Part shown: in pieces, positions 26,906 through 36,090 of the stretch
How the letters are laid out: every line of letters begins with the position of its first letter
How positions within the stretch are numbered: the stretch's first letter is position 1
NCBI GenBank assembly: GCA_018401435.1
Contig: JAGYJW010000011.1
Location: 102,133-166,132, forward strand
DNA from: Deltaproteobacteria bacterium
Lineage (GTDB): Bacteria; Myxococcota_A; UBA796; UBA2385
DNA length: 64,000 nt
Direction: 5' to 3'
Program-made: the position numbers and the translations under genes
Notes under the pieces: model-generated
Database searches by the model: none
What the model was told of the DNA's origin: nothing
The model's input: the letters and a program-made list of their open reading frames with translations, nothing else

Positions 26906-28012
26906 ATGTCTCCACCTGAACCCGGCGCACCGTTGCCCGACGCCCCCCACCCTCCCGAGCCCCCTTCGGAGCCGCGCCCGGCGGCCAGGCTCGCGGGCCC
27001 CGCGGACCGGCGCGCCATGCAGAGCGAAGAGCTCGCCGCCCAGCTGCAGCTGGGTCGGGACCTGGCCCTGGCATCCGAAGATGTCGAGCTGCATGGATCC
27101 GTCGTGAATGAAGGGGGGGCGCGGGTGATGGCCGGCTTTGCCCTGGCCGGATCGGCGCTTGCGCTGCTGGCCCTGCGCTACCCCCTGCGGGCCGAGATCC
27201 TGCTGATGGCGGTGCTTGCCGCCGGCGCCTGGGATCTCTTTGGCGGGCGCAGCTGGTTGCGCCGCTTCGTGCCCCGCGAGGTGGGCCGCACGGTCTTGAC
27301 CTGGCGACCGGCCGCGCGGGTGACCGCCGATCCCCTGCCCCCGCGGCGCCTGCTGCTGATTCTGCCCACCGACGCCTTGCGCATTCGCGATCTGCGGCCG
27401 CTCAGCGCCATCCCGGTGGGCCTGGGTCTGGGGGCTGCGGCGGTGGGCGCCTTGTTAGAAGCTGCTGGCGCCGGCTTTGCCACCAGCCTGCTGCTGGCCG
27501 CGTCCCTCATCCTGGCCTTGTTGGGCGCCGTGGGCCTGTTCTTTGACCGAATCGTACCGCCCGCGGTGGACCCCGCCAGCGGGGGGCGGCTGGCCCGGCG
27601 CCTGCTGGACGCCCTGGCCGACCAGCCCCTGAAGCACACCGATGTGGTGATCGCGGTGGTGGGTGGCGGCTGCCTCTTCCATGATGGGGTGGAGGTGCTG
27701 CTGAAGAACCACATCAACCGGCTCGCCCCCGCCTCCACCCGGGTCCTGTCTGGCAGCCCGGCCGGGGCCCCTCTGCACGGTGCCCGCCGATGGTCGCCTG
27801 CGCACCCACCCCGCCGACGCCGGGCTGCTGGGTGCCGCCAGCGCCTTGGGCCTGGGCAGCGGCCCGGGCGCCACGGCGGCGGGCCCGGAGCGGGTCGCCT
27901 GGGCTGGGCGGGCCTGGGCCTGACGGGCGGGATGGAGGACCCCGGCAGCATCGTGCGCTCCTTGCACCAGCTGCTCACCCACCTCGACCAGCTGGAAGCG
28001 GAGCGCCCATGA
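26906..28012 (+). CDS. Predicted membrane protein of unknown function
   Basis: The 368-aa product has a proline-rich start, a short amphipathic segment (EELAAQLQLGRDLALASEDVE) and two hydrophobic hairpins (about residues 70-105 and 170-210). The segment ADQPLKHTDVVIAVVGGGC suggests a folded cytoplasmic or periplasmic domain. Between about 27755 and 27900 the codon pattern shifts: another frame reads the more natural LRTHPADAGLLGAASALGLG, and the original frame returns at GGMEDPGSIVRSLHQLL. Two compensating indels are likely, so about 50 residues here may be wrong. It overlaps the next gene by ATGA. Confidence 0.65.
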   Translation: MSPPEPGAPLPDAPHPPEPPSEPRPAARLAGPADRRAMQSEELAAQLQLGRDLALASEDVELHGSVVNEGGARVMAGFALAGSALALLALRYPLRAEILLMAVLAAGAWDLFGGRSWLRRFVPREVGRTVLTWRPAARVTADPLPPRRLLLILPTDALRIRDLRPLSAIPVGLGLGAAAVGALLEAAGAGFATSLLLAASLILALLGAVGLFFDRIVPPAVDPASGGRLARRLLDALADQPLKHTDVVIAVVGGGCLFHDGVEVLLKNHINRLAPASTRVLSGSPAGAPLHGARRWSPAHPPRRRRAAGCRQRLGPGQRPGRHGGGPGAGRLGWAGLGLTGGMEDPGSIVRSLHQLLTHLDQLEAERP

Positions 28013-29778
28013 TGCTCTTGTTCCTGGCTTCGGCCATGGCCGCCACCCTCAGCGGCACCTTGCGTTCGGCCCAGGACGGCAGCCCGCTGGCGGACGTGTC
28101 GGTCCAGGCCTACGATCAGCAGCTCAAGGCCATTGACGGCTTCTCGGACGCGGAGGGCAACTTCGTCCTGGAGGGCCTGGAGCCCGGCCGCTGGCGCCTG
28201 CGGGCGGTGCCCTCCTACCGCGACGACCACCTGACCCGCTGGGCGCCCGCCGGGCGGGACTTCTGCGGTGGGGACGCCTTCTTCATCGAAGATGTCAACC
28301 AGCAGTTGACAGGGTTCGACCTGGACCTGCCCCAGGGGGCCAGCCTGAGCGGGCGGCTGCTGGACGGCGGGGGCAGCCCCGTGCCCAACGCCGTGGTCTG
28401 GGCCACCGGCGCCGAGGCCACCACCCAGCTGCTGGCGGCCCGGCCCGCCCTGAGCGGCGCCGACGGCAGCTTCGTGATTCGCGGCATCGACGCCCCCGAA
28501 TCGGCGGCGGACGGCGACTGGTGGCTCTTTGTGCAGTCCGAGGACATCCCCAACCAATATGTGGGTCCCGGCTACGAAGACCGGGACGCCGAGGCCTTCG
28601 CGGTGCCAGCGACCGCCGGCGCCCTGGTCACGGTGGGCGACAAGCTGCTGCTGGACGGCATCCTGGTGAGCGGAACCGTGACGGGCCCCGACGGGCCCGT
28701 GCCCTTCGCCGAGGTGCACGTCTATGCCGGCGGGCAGGTGCGCACCTTGGAGGCCGACGCGTCGGGCCGCTACACCGCCGTGGGCCTGCCGCCGGGCGAT
28801 GTGTTGCCTTGGGTCAACGCCGATGGGCTGGCCCTCACCTATTGGCCCGACGCCGACCGCCCGACGGAATTCCTGTCGGCCCCCGAAGAGGGCGACATCG
28901 TGGAGGAGGCCGATCTGCGGCCCCCCGCAGAGGCCCGGATCCGCGTCCGCATGCGCGATCCCAGCTCCGGCGAGCCCCTGGTGGGGGTCAACGGCCTGCT
29001 CTACAACAGCACCCGCACGGTGGGACGCGGCAACCTCACCGACGACGACGGCGTGCTGGTCATCGATAGCCTGCACGGGGCCGACTACGAGCTCTATGTG
29101 TGGGGGGCGCGCTTTGGCTTCACCAATGGCTGGGTGCTCGACGATGAAGGCCAGAACCGCATTTTCAGCGTAGAGTCCGGCCAGGTCGGCGAGGTGGTGG
29201 ACATCACGCTGGCCCCTTCGGCTTCGCTGGAGGGCGTGATTCGGGACGCCGAGGGGCAGCCGGTCTATGGCGCGACCGTCGTGGCCCGCCAGCAGGTGCC
29301 CGCCGGGGTCGAAGGCGCCGCCCAGGGGGTCGTGTCTGCGCGGGACGGCCGCTACCGCATCGAGGGTCTGCCTCCCGGCAACTACAGCCTGGAGGCCAGC
29401 TTCCAGGCCTGGTGCCCCGACGACCCCGGCTATGTGGGCCAGTGGTGGCCCGGACAGGTCAACCCCGACTGGGCCACCGATCTGGAGCTGCCCGAGGGCG
29501 CAGCCTTGAGCGCCCTGGACCTGGTGCTGGCCCTGGATCTGGACCACGACGGCATGGCCGATGACTGGGAGCAGGCCAACGGCCTGGAACCCTGGCGGGA
29601 CGACGGCGCCGAGGATCCCGACCAGGACGGCTATGACAACCGGACGGAGTTCCTGCTGGACACCGATCCCACCGAGGCCCTGGACGGCGCCTGCGGCTGC
29701 GCGGGGGGGGGCGGCGCCGCCCTGCTCGTCCTGCCGGCGCTGAGCCTCTTCGGCCTGCGGCGACGGCGGGAGGGGTGA
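28009..29778 (+). CDS. Secreted carboxypeptidase-regulatory-repeat protein with MYXO-CTERM-like tail
   Basis: The 589-aa product has a signal peptide (MMLLFLASAMAATLSG) and five or so repeats with the pattern SGxLxxxxGxPVxxAxVxA...F.I.GLxxGxW, typical of carboxypeptidase regulatory-like (CarboxypepD_reg) beta-sandwiches. A calcium-binding type segment (DLDHDGMADDWEQANGLEP, then PDQDGYDNRTEFLL) follows. The end is CGCAGGGGAALLVLPAL then RRRREG: cysteines, a hydrophobic stretch and arginines, as in the MYXO-CTERM sorting tail. It should be surface-anchored or secreted. It is coupled to both neighbours by overlapping codons. Confidence 0.85.
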   Translation: MMLLFLASAMAATLSGTLRSAQDGSPLADVSVQAYDQQLKAIDGFSDAEGNFVLEGLEPGRWRLRAVPSYRDDHLTRWAPAGRDFCGGDAFFIEDVNQQLTGFDLDLPQGASLSGRLLDGGGSPVPNAVVWATGAEATTQLLAARPALSGADGSFVIRGIDAPESAADGDWWLFVQSEDIPNQYVGPGYEDRDAEAFAVPATAGALVTVGDKLLLDGILVSGTVTGPDGPVPFAEVHVYAGGQVRTLEADASGRYTAVGLPPGDVLPWVNADGLALTYWPDADRPTEFLSAPEEGDIVEEADLRPPAEARIRVRMRDPSSGEPLVGVNGLLYNSTRTVGRGNLTDDDGVLVIDSLHGADYELYVWGARFGFTNGWVLDDEGQNRIFSVESGQVGEVVDITLAPSASLEGVIRDAEGQPVYGATVVARQQVPAGVEGAAQGVVSARDGRYRIEGLPPGNYSLEASFQAWCPDDPGYVGQWWPGQVNPDWATDLELPEGAALSALDLVLALDLDHDGMADDWEQANGLEPWRDDGAEDPDQDGYDNRTEFLLDTDPTEALDGACGCAGGGGAALLVLPALSLFGLRRRREG

Positions 29779-30929
29779 GCGAAGGGGTCGCGCCCCCTCG
29801 GGGAGGCCTGGCTGCAGCGGCAAGGCGGCGCTGGCGGCCGATCACCCTGGGCCTGCTGCTGGGCGGGGCCTTCCTCGCCCTGGCCCTGTGGGGCGTGCCC
29901 CTGCGCGAGGTGGCTGCGGCGATGGCCCAGGCCCAGCTCATCTGGCTGGTGGTGCCTGCGGCCCTCTTCCTGGTGCAGCAGACCCTTCGCGCCTGGCGCC
30001 AGGCCCTCATCCTGCAAGGCAGCCACCCGGCCCACCGCTTCCGCACCAGCCTGAGCGTGCTGTGCATCAGCTTCATGCTGATCAACCTGCTGCCGGCGCG
30101 CCTGGGCGAGGTCACCCGGCCCCTGCTGCTGCTGGAGAAGGAGGAGATCCCGATGGGGGCCGGCTTCGCCATGGTGGTGGTGGAGCGCATCCTCGACCTG
30201 GCGAGCATGTTTGTGATGATCGCGCTGGTGGCCTGGCTGGTGCCGGTGCCCAGCCACATCCTGACGGTGCAGGGGGTGCAGATCGACTGGGTGGGGCTGG
30301 GTCGGGTGGCGGCGGGCACGGCGGGTCCGGCGCTGCTGCTGGCGCTGCTGGCCGTGCTCTTTCTGGGGGAGCCCCTGCTGCGCCGGGGCGAGGCCCGCCT
30401 GCCGGGCCTGGGGCCCCTGGGGCGCCGAATCGCCGTGCCCCTGTTGCGCTTCGGCCACAGCTTCGTCGTGGCCATGGCGGCGGTGCGGGCGCCGCGGCGC
30501 ATGCTGCCCATCCTGGGCATCACGGTGCTCACCTGGACGGTGTCGGGGCTGATGTACCCGGCCCTGGCCCAGGCCTTCGGCATCGGGGCCTTCATCGGCT
30601 TTGGCGAAGGGGTGGGCGTGCTGTCCATCACCATGCTGGGCATGGCGGTGCCTGCCGCGCCGGGCTTTGCCGGCACCTATGAGGCCTTCGTGCGGGGGGC
30701 GCTGGCCCTCTTTGGGGTGGCGGGCGCCTCTCCCCTGCAGCCGGGCGGGCCGTCGGCCGACGCGGTGGCGGTGGCCTTCGCCCTCACCATGCACTGGTGG
30801 ATCAACCTGGTGCAGGCCTGCACCGGGCTCTTCTTCGTGGCGGTGGACCGGGTGGACCTCGCCCGCCTGCTGCGGGCCCTCGGTCAAGAGCTGTCCGCGG
30901 CCCCCCGCGCCACCGGATCGCCCCCCTGA
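29775..30929 (+). CDS. LPG-synthase transmembrane-region (UPF0104/AglD-like) membrane protein
   Basis: The 384-aa protein has about eight hydrophobic helices and the family landmarks LRAWRQALIL, FMLINLLPARLGEVTRP, VVVERILDLASMF and AVPAAPGFAGTYEAF. This family shares the flippase part of MprF (lysylphosphatidylglycerol synthase) and is often linked to glycolipid export or transfer. The start GTG at 29775 overlaps the preceding stop (GTGA). It converges on trmB, 25 bp away. The substrate cannot be told from sequence. Confidence 0.87.
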   Translation: MSEGVAPPRGGLAAAARRRWRPITLGLLLGGAFLALALWGVPLREVAAAMAQAQLIWLVVPAALFLVQQTLRAWRQALILQGSHPAHRFRTSLSVLCISFMLINLLPARLGEVTRPLLLLEKEEIPMGAGFAMVVVERILDLASMFVMIALVAWLVPVPSHILTVQGVQIDWVGLGRVAAGTAGPALLLALLAVLFLGEPLLRRGEARLPGLGPLGRRIAVPLLRFGHSFVVAMAAVRAPRRMLPILGITVLTWTVSGLMYPALAQAFGIGAFIGFGEGVGVLSITMLGMAVPAAPGFAGTYEAFVRGALALFGVAGASPLQPGGPSADAVAVAFALTMHWWINLVQACTGLFFVAVDRVDLARLLRALGQELSAAPRATGSPP

Positions 30930-30954
30930 AGCGGGGCCACCCTGTCGCGAATTG

Positions 30955-31761
30955 TCAAGCCTGGTCGTCGCCTTCGGGCGCTTCGGGGGCATCCTCGGCC
31001 AGGGGGCCGCTGCCCCGGGCGGGGTGCTGGTTGTCCAGGTCCGGGGCCGGCCCTTCGACCCGCTCGGCCAACATCGCGAAGATGGGCTCGCCGCGCTTGT
31101 GGAATTTGCTCTCGTAGTTGGTCACCACGTCGTCTTCGGTGGGCCAGGGGTAGCCGTTGGCCCGCACATCGTCGGTGCGGCGCACCAGCCGCAAGGGCAG
31201 GCCGGCCATGCTCTCGATCATGCGGTCGATATTGGGCCGGTGGTCGGTCTTGATGCGCAAGGGGGCGCCCGGGCGCAGGGCCCGCGCCGCCCATGCCGCG
31301 ATGAAAGGGCTGAGCAGACGCTTGTTCTCGTCGGCGTCCTTCTTCCAGGGGTCGGGGTGGTTGATGTAGAGCCCCGCGATCTCGCCCCGGTCAAAGAGGT
31401 TGTCCAGCCACCAGGCGTCGTATCGGCAGATGCGGGCCTGGGCGCCGACGCCGGCCACGCCGATCTTCTTGGCGCACAGGATGACCCGCTTGTAGCGGAT
31501 CTCGATGCCCAGCCAATTCCATTCGGGGTGCTTCTTGGCCATCCCCGCGAGGTGAAAGCCGTTTCCGGGCCCGATCTCGACGTGCAGGGGGGCGTCGCGG
31601 TCGAATGCCGCAGCCCAGCGACCCTTGAAGTCCAAGGCCTGGCTGGCGGTGAGCACCGGCGGACCCCATTCCCGGTGCAGCTTCAGGTAGGGGTTGAGAT
31701 CCGGGCGGGGCAGGTCTTCGGGTGCGACATCGCGAAAAGCGTGCCAATTACGTCCACTCAC
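30955..31761 (-). CDS. trmB: tRNA (guanine-N7-)-methyltransferase
   Basis: The 268-aa protein shows the TrmB core: SAM-binding HVEIGPGNGFHLAGMAKK, GIEIRYKRV, the catalytic-site block LYINHPDPWKKDADENKR (family form FPDPWPKxxHxKRR) and LRIKTDH. It should make m7G46 in tRNA. A C-terminal tail of about 35 residues rich in Pro, Glu and Asp is extra. The start GTG (31761) overlaps the moaE stop, so translation is coupled to the molybdopterin genes, an unusual pairing. Confidence 0.92.
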   Translation of the reverse strand: MSGRNWHAFRDVAPEDLPRPDLNPYLKLHREWGPPVLTASQALDFKGRWAAAFDRDAPLHVEIGPGNGFHLAGMAKKHPEWNWLGIEIRYKRVILCAKKIGVAGVGAQARICRYDAWWLDNLFDRGEIAGLYINHPDPWKKDADENKRLLSPFIAAWAARALRPGAPLRIKTDHRPNIDRMIESMAGLPLRLVRRTDDVRANGYPWPTEDDVVTNYESKFHKRGEPIFAMLAERVEGPAPDLDNQHPARGSGPLAEDAPEAPEGDDQA

Positions 31762-32201
31762 GGGCAGTCTCCCTCGCCGGTTCTCACCGGGCTCTCAGCA
31801 TTCTCCTTCCAGTGGGAGCCATCCTTGCGGTGCTCCTTCTTCCACACTGGCAGGCGCGCCTTCAAGGCGTCGATGGCGTAGCGGCTGGCGGCGTAGGCGT
31901 CGCCGCGATGGGGCGTGGCCACGCTGATCACGACGCTGGCCTCGCCGATGCCCAGGCTGCCGATGCGGTGCACCATGGCCAGGCGGGCGCCGGGCCACTG
32001 GGCGGCCACCTCGTCGGCGATGGCCTGCATGACGGGCAGGCACAGCTCGGGGTAGGCCTCGTAGCTGAGCCCCACAACGGCCTCGCCCTCGAAGTTGTCG
32101 CGGGTGACCCCCAGGAAGCTCAGCACCGCCCCTGCACCAGGCCAGGCCACGGCGGCCTCGACCGCGCGGGGGTCGATGGGGGCGTCGGTGAGGGTGAGCA
32201 T
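31758..32201 (-). CDS. moaE: Molybdopterin synthase catalytic subunit MoaE
   Basis: The 147-aa protein contains GAVLSFLGVTRD, LSYEAYPELC, MVHRIGSLGIGEASVVISVA, HRGDAYAASRYAIDALKARL and PVWKKEH, which are the conserved MoaE blocks including the lysines of the active site. Together with MoaD it inserts the dithiolene sulfurs into precursor Z to form molybdopterin. Its ATG overlaps the last base of the moaD stop codon (TGATG). Confidence 0.95.
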   Translation of the reverse strand: MLTLTDAPIDPRAVEAAVAWPGAGAVLSFLGVTRDNFEGEAVVGLSYEAYPELCLPVMQAIADEVAAQWPGARLAMVHRIGSLGIGEASVVISVATPHRGDAYAASRYAIDALKARLPVWKKEHRKDGSHWKENAESPVRTGEGDCP

Positions 32202-32437
32202 CAGCCACCTCCCAAGGGGGGAATGAAGGCCACCTCGTCGCCGTCCACCAGGATGTGGTCGGCCTTGACATAGGCGTGGTTGGCCGCGAAGAGCACCGGC
32301 AGGCGCCCGGCCGGACCCACCGGAAAGAGGCGGGCATAGAGCGCCGCCACCGTCTCGCCCGGCAGCAGATCGATGGGCTCATCGTCCCGGCCGCGGCGCT
32401 CTCGCAGCACCGCGAAGTAGCGCACCCGCACGGACAT
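32201..32437 (-). CDS. moaD: Molybdopterin synthase sulfur carrier MoaD
   Basis: The 78-aa ubiquitin-fold protein ends in Gly-Gly (IPPLGGG), whose last glycine is thiocarboxylated. It also has VRVRYFAVLRE at the start and LVDGDEVAFIPP before the end. ATG at 32437 has GGAGG eight bases upstream. Gene order moaD-moaE-trmB on the minus strand indicates one transcript. Confidence 0.93.
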   Translation of the reverse strand: MSVRVRYFAVLRERRGRDDEPIDLLPGETVAALYARLFPVGPAGRLPVLFAANHAYVKADHILVDGDEVAFIPPLGGG

Positions 32438-32527
32438 CCGACCTCCATTGCCGGCAAGGCCGGGCGGCAGGGCTATCCCGCTGCCGGAGGGGGGTGCTAT
32501 GTCCAGGGGGTCCGCTAAAGGGGGCCC

Positions 32528-33106
32528 GTGCCCAGATTGCGCCCGACCGCCGCCACCGTCCTGCTCGTCGCCTGCACCGGAGACGCGCCGGTGCTTCAAG
32601 GTGTGCCCGACGACCGCATCCTCACCGAGCCCGCGGCAGCGGTGGCCGAGGATCAAGGCCCGGTGGCCCGGCGCTCGGCCAACCCCAAGCTCTATGTCAA
32701 GCCCGATGAGCTCTACCTGGACGCCGCCTGGATCACTGGCCGGGGCTACCAGGAGGCCCGCGGCGTGGTCAGCCAGCAGGCCGGCGCCTTGATCCGCAGC
32801 CAGCCCCTGCCGGACGGCCGCGGCGACGAGCTGGTCTTCGAGCGGGCCACCCTGCGGGTGCTCGAAGACCGCATCTACCGCGTAGATGTGCCGCTTCCCG
32901 AGCCCACCCGCCGCGATCTGGCGCTGTCCATGCTGGGCTTTGCGCCGGCAGTCGGCGAGTGGCTGACCACCCACCGAGAGTACCGCCTGAACAACGAGCG
33001 CGGCTACCGGCGCATCCGCATGCTGCGCATGGACGCCGACACCGAGCTGGTCACGCAGGTGGAGGCCTGGAAGTTCATCCCGGGCGAGCATGGCAACCGC
33101 CGCTGA
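32528..33106 (+). CDS. Hypothetical lipoprotein
   Basis: The 192-aa product begins with a lipoprotein signal (TVLLVACTG, lipobox Cys about 16) and starts at GTG 32528. The mature part (ELYLDAAWITGRGYQEARGV, then LRVLEDRIYRVDVPLPEPTRR) has no recognisable domain. It resembles uncharacterised lipoproteins of related genomes in length and style. It is divergent from moaD, with about 90 bp between them that presumably hold both promoters. Confidence 0.65.
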   Translation: MPRLRPTAATVLLVACTGDAPVLQGVPDDRILTEPAAAVAEDQGPVARRSANPKLYVKPDELYLDAAWITGRGYQEARGVVSQQAGALIRSQPLPDGRGDELVFERATLRVLEDRIYRVDVPLPEPTRRDLALSMLGFAPAVGEWLTTHREYRLNNERGYRRIRMLRMDADTELVTQVEAWKFIPGEHGNRR

Positions 33107-33210
33107 GCCCGCCCCTTTGACCCCGCCCCGCGCGCCTGCCAGACTTAGAGCGGCACGGATGGAGCCCTCGGCCGCTGCGGCGGGTTGAGGGAGAGGACAG
33201 GAGTCTCGCC

Positions 33211-34215
33211 ATGGCCGACCCCCGGTCGATCGGGCCCTCCCCTTCCCTGCCTTCGGGCGGGCTGCTGTGCCTTGGGCTGCTGGCCTGCGCCTGCACCGAG
33301 TTCTCCCTCACCGGCGACGAGGACAGCGAGCCGGCCCCGCTGCGGGTCGAGGAGCGCTTCACCCAGGCCGCGCTGCCTGGCGTGGATGTGCTGTGGGTGG
33401 TCGATGACACCCCCAGCATGCGGGCCGAACAGCAGGCCCTGGCCGGCGCCGCCCGGGCCTTTGTGGACGCGATGGACGCCGCCGGGCTGGCCTGGCAGGC
33501 GGGCGTGGTGCGCAGCACCCTGGGCGAAGACGACGCCGGCGTCCTGCACGGCAACCCCTGGGTGATCGTGCCGGGCCTGCCCGATCCCGCCGGGGCGCTG
33601 GCCCAGGCCGCCCAGGTGGGCGCCAATGGGGCCGAGCCCAGCGGGGGCCTGGGTGCGGCGCTGCTCGCCCTCTCCGACCCCCTGGCCGACGGGCCCAACC
33701 GCGGCTTTCGGCGCCCAGACGCCGCCTTGCACATCGTCGTCTTCTCGGATGGCGACGACGAGAGCGAGAGCGTGCTGGGTGCCGATCCCGTCGCGGCCAC
33801 CCTGGGCTGGCTGGCCGAAGAGGCGCGCGAGAGCGGCCGCGCCGCCGCCTTGAGCGCCGTGGTGGGCGACGCGGGCGCGGGCTGCGTGGGCGCGGGCGGG
33901 CAGGCGGTGCCCGGCGACCGCTACCTCGCGGTGGCGGCGGCCACCGGCGGCGCCACCGCCAGCATCTGCGACGCCGACCTGGAGCCCGTCCTCACCGAGA
34001 TTGGCGCCGCCACGGCCGAGTGGCCCCGCAGCTTCGCCCTTCAGGGCCTGCCCGAGGCCGGCAGCGCCCGGGTCTGGGTCAACGATCAGCGCGAGAATGA
34101 AGGCTGGGACATCATTGGCGCGGCCCTGACCTTCGATCTGCCGCCCCCGCCCGACGCCGAGATCCGGGTGTCCTATGTGCTGGCGGCCTCGGCGCCAGAC
34201 ACGGGCGCACCATGA
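33211..34215 (+). CDS. VWA-domain lipoprotein
   Basis: The 334-aa protein has a lipoprotein-type N-terminus (LLCLGLLACAC) and a von Willebrand factor A domain: VDVLWVVDDTPSMR (MIDAS-type DxTxS), GLGAALLALSDPLAD and LHIVVFSDGDDESES. VWA proteins of this kind are common in myxobacteria and bind metal for protein adhesion. AGGAG lies upstream of the ATG. The stop overlaps the next gene (ATGA), so the two secreted proteins are made together. Confidence 0.8.
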   Translation: MADPRSIGPSPSLPSGGLLCLGLLACACTEFSLTGDEDSEPAPLRVEERFTQAALPGVDVLWVVDDTPSMRAEQQALAGAARAFVDAMDAAGLAWQAGVVRSTLGEDDAGVLHGNPWVIVPGLPDPAGALAQAAQVGANGAEPSGGLGAALLALSDPLADGPNRGFRRPDAALHIVVFSDGDDESESVLGADPVAATLGWLAEEARESGRAAALSAVVGDAGAGCVGAGGQAVPGDRYLAVAAATGGATASICDADLEPVLTEIGAATAEWPRSFALQGLPEAGSARVWVNDQRENEGWDIIGAALTFDLPPPPDAEIRVSYVLAASAPDTGAP

Positions 34216-35984
34216 GCCCCGGCTGCCTGATCTTCATCGGCCTGGCCAGCGCCAACCCCGTCGAGCTTGAACGGTGGGACCTGTCCGCCAGCGATGGCGG
34301 CTTTGTCGCCGGCGGCGACGTGGGGGCCACCTGGGAGTGGGGAGTGGTGCAGAATGGGCCCGAATCCGGCTTTCTGGGCCCATCGGCCTGGGGCACCCGG
34401 CTGGACGGGCCCTACCTCAACGACGCCGAAGAGACGCTCACCCTGCCCGACCTCGACCTGAGTGGCACCCTGCGCCCGGTGCTGGGCCTCACCCACTGGT
34501 ATGCCATCGACAGCGGAGGCAGCGGCGATTTTGGTCGCATCGAGGCCTGGGATGGCAGCGCCTGGCAGATCGTCGAGCCCATCTATGGCTATGACAGCGC
34601 AGGCGGCTTTTCGGGTCTGAGCGGCGGCTGGGTGACCAGCTGGATCGATCTGGGCGGCCTGGGAGACCCGGCCCGCCTGCGCCTGGTGTTGGACACGGAT
34701 CTCGCCCTGGTGGATTCGGGGTGGTTTCTGGGCGAGGGGGTGCTGGCCGACGGCGATCCCGTCCCCCCCCGCATCACCCTGCTCGAGCTGCCCCAAGACA
34801 GCCAGGTGCTGTCGGGGGGCTACACGGTCCTGGCCAGCCTGCAAGACGACCAGGCCGGCGTCTCGGCGCTGATCTCCTGGCAGGACGATCGAGGAAATGT
34901 TGGCATTGAACCCATGCTTGCCGATGGCGAGCTGTGGCGGGGCACCTTGCCGGTGGCCGAGCCCGATACCACCGTGGAGTGGCAGGTGGAGGGCAGCGAC
35001 GGCCTCAACACCGCGACCACCCCGCCGGCCAGCTTCCGGATCTACCTGGCCGCCCCCACCGGGCTGGCGGGTCCCCTGCGCCCGGTCGCCGCATCGCAGG
35101 CCCTGCTGACCTGGACTCCCCCCGACAGCCCGCACCCGGTGCTGGATTACACGGTGTGGGCCGACGGGCGGCAGGTGGGCGGCGGCCCCGACAGCTCGGC
35201 CTGGGTGCAGCTGGTCGAAGGGCCCGCTGCATACACGGTGCGCGCCCGATTCGACACGCCCATCGGCACCCGCAGCGGGGACGCCAGCACCCCCCTGTGG
35301 ATACAGGCCGCCTTGCCGGTGCTGGACGCGGTGGAGCCCGACCAGGGCTGGGCCGGGGACGCGCTGCGCCTGCGGGTGAGCGGCGAGAACCTGTTGCTGG
35401 TCCAAGGCGAGGTCGATCTCGACCTGGGGGAGGGCCTCACCGTGGAGTCTCTGGAGGTGCGGGACGTCAACACGCTGCTGGCGCAGGTGCGCATCCTGCC
35501 GGGTGCCAGCCCCGGGCCCCGGGACCTGCTGTTACAGACGGGCGCAGAGCAGCTCCACCTGCCCGATGCCTTCACGGTGCGCGATGGCGCCGATCGCCCC
35601 CGCCTGCGCCAGATCAGCCCCGAAAGCCTGGCCCGCGACAGCCGCAGCCGGCTCACCCTGTCCTTCACCGGCGACATGGTCGCGGAAGACGCGGTGGTCG
35701 ACCTGGGGCGGGGCATCGTCGTGGAGTCCGTGCGCCGCGAGGGGCAGGCGTTGCTGCTACAGGTCGCGGTGGCCGACGACGCTCCCCTGGGCGAGCACGC
35801 TGTCGAAGTGGATGATGGGGCGCGCATCTTCGCGGGGGTGAGCCTGGAGGTGCGCCGCGCGCCCGCCACGGTGCAGCGCGGCTGCGGGCTCCTGGGAGAG
35901 GCGCCCGGGGGCTGGGCCCTGGTCTCCGCCCTGGTCGCGGCCCTTGCAGGCCGACGGCGCCGGCCGGACCCGGCGGGGTCCTGA
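34212..35984 (+). CDS. Secreted multidomain protein with IPT-like repeats and MYXO-CTERM-like tail
   Basis: The 590-aa product has a short signal peptide (CLIFIGLASA), an N-terminal beta-rich region (residues about 15-180) with a lectin-like or peptidase-associated look, a fibronectin-III-like part (LRPVAASQALLTWTPPDSP), then two IPT/TIG-like units (VEPDQGWAGDALRLRVSGEN; ISPESLARDSRSRLTLSFTG). It ends in QRGCGLLGEAPGGW, a hydrophobic stretch and AGRRRRPD, like the MYXO-CTERM signal. It is probably anchored on the cell surface and is co-translated with the VWA lipoprotein. Confidence 0.8.
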   Translation: MSPGCLIFIGLASANPVELERWDLSASDGGFVAGGDVGATWEWGVVQNGPESGFLGPSAWGTRLDGPYLNDAEETLTLPDLDLSGTLRPVLGLTHWYAIDSGGSGDFGRIEAWDGSAWQIVEPIYGYDSAGGFSGLSGGWVTSWIDLGGLGDPARLRLVLDTDLALVDSGWFLGEGVLADGDPVPPRITLLELPQDSQVLSGGYTVLASLQDDQAGVSALISWQDDRGNVGIEPMLADGELWRGTLPVAEPDTTVEWQVEGSDGLNTATTPPASFRIYLAAPTGLAGPLRPVAASQALLTWTPPDSPHPVLDYTVWADGRQVGGGPDSSAWVQLVEGPAAYTVRARFDTPIGTRSGDASTPLWIQAALPVLDAVEPDQGWAGDALRLRVSGENLLLVQGEVDLDLGEGLTVESLEVRDVNTLLAQVRILPGASPGPRDLLLQTGAEQLHLPDAFTVRDGADRPRLRQISPESLARDSRSRLTLSFTGDMVAEDAVVDLGRGIVVESVRREGQALLLQVAVADDAPLGEHAVEVDDGARIFAGVSLEVRRAPATVQRGCGLLGEAPGGWALVSALVAALAGRRRRPDPAGS

Positions 35985-36090
35985 AGGCAGCCCGGCAAAG
36001 GGGAGGCAAGGCCCGTGGAAGCCCTGCGGCCGCGATCGTCTCGCTCAGGCTGTAACATGCAGGCAACCAGCATTCGTCGGAAGCCGCCCC

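Noticed and set aside
26179..26919. Plus-strand frame of 246 codons opposite the subtilisin gene
   Set aside because: It is antisense to a protease with all catalytic motifs; its Gly/Val-rich sequence is a reflection of that gene.
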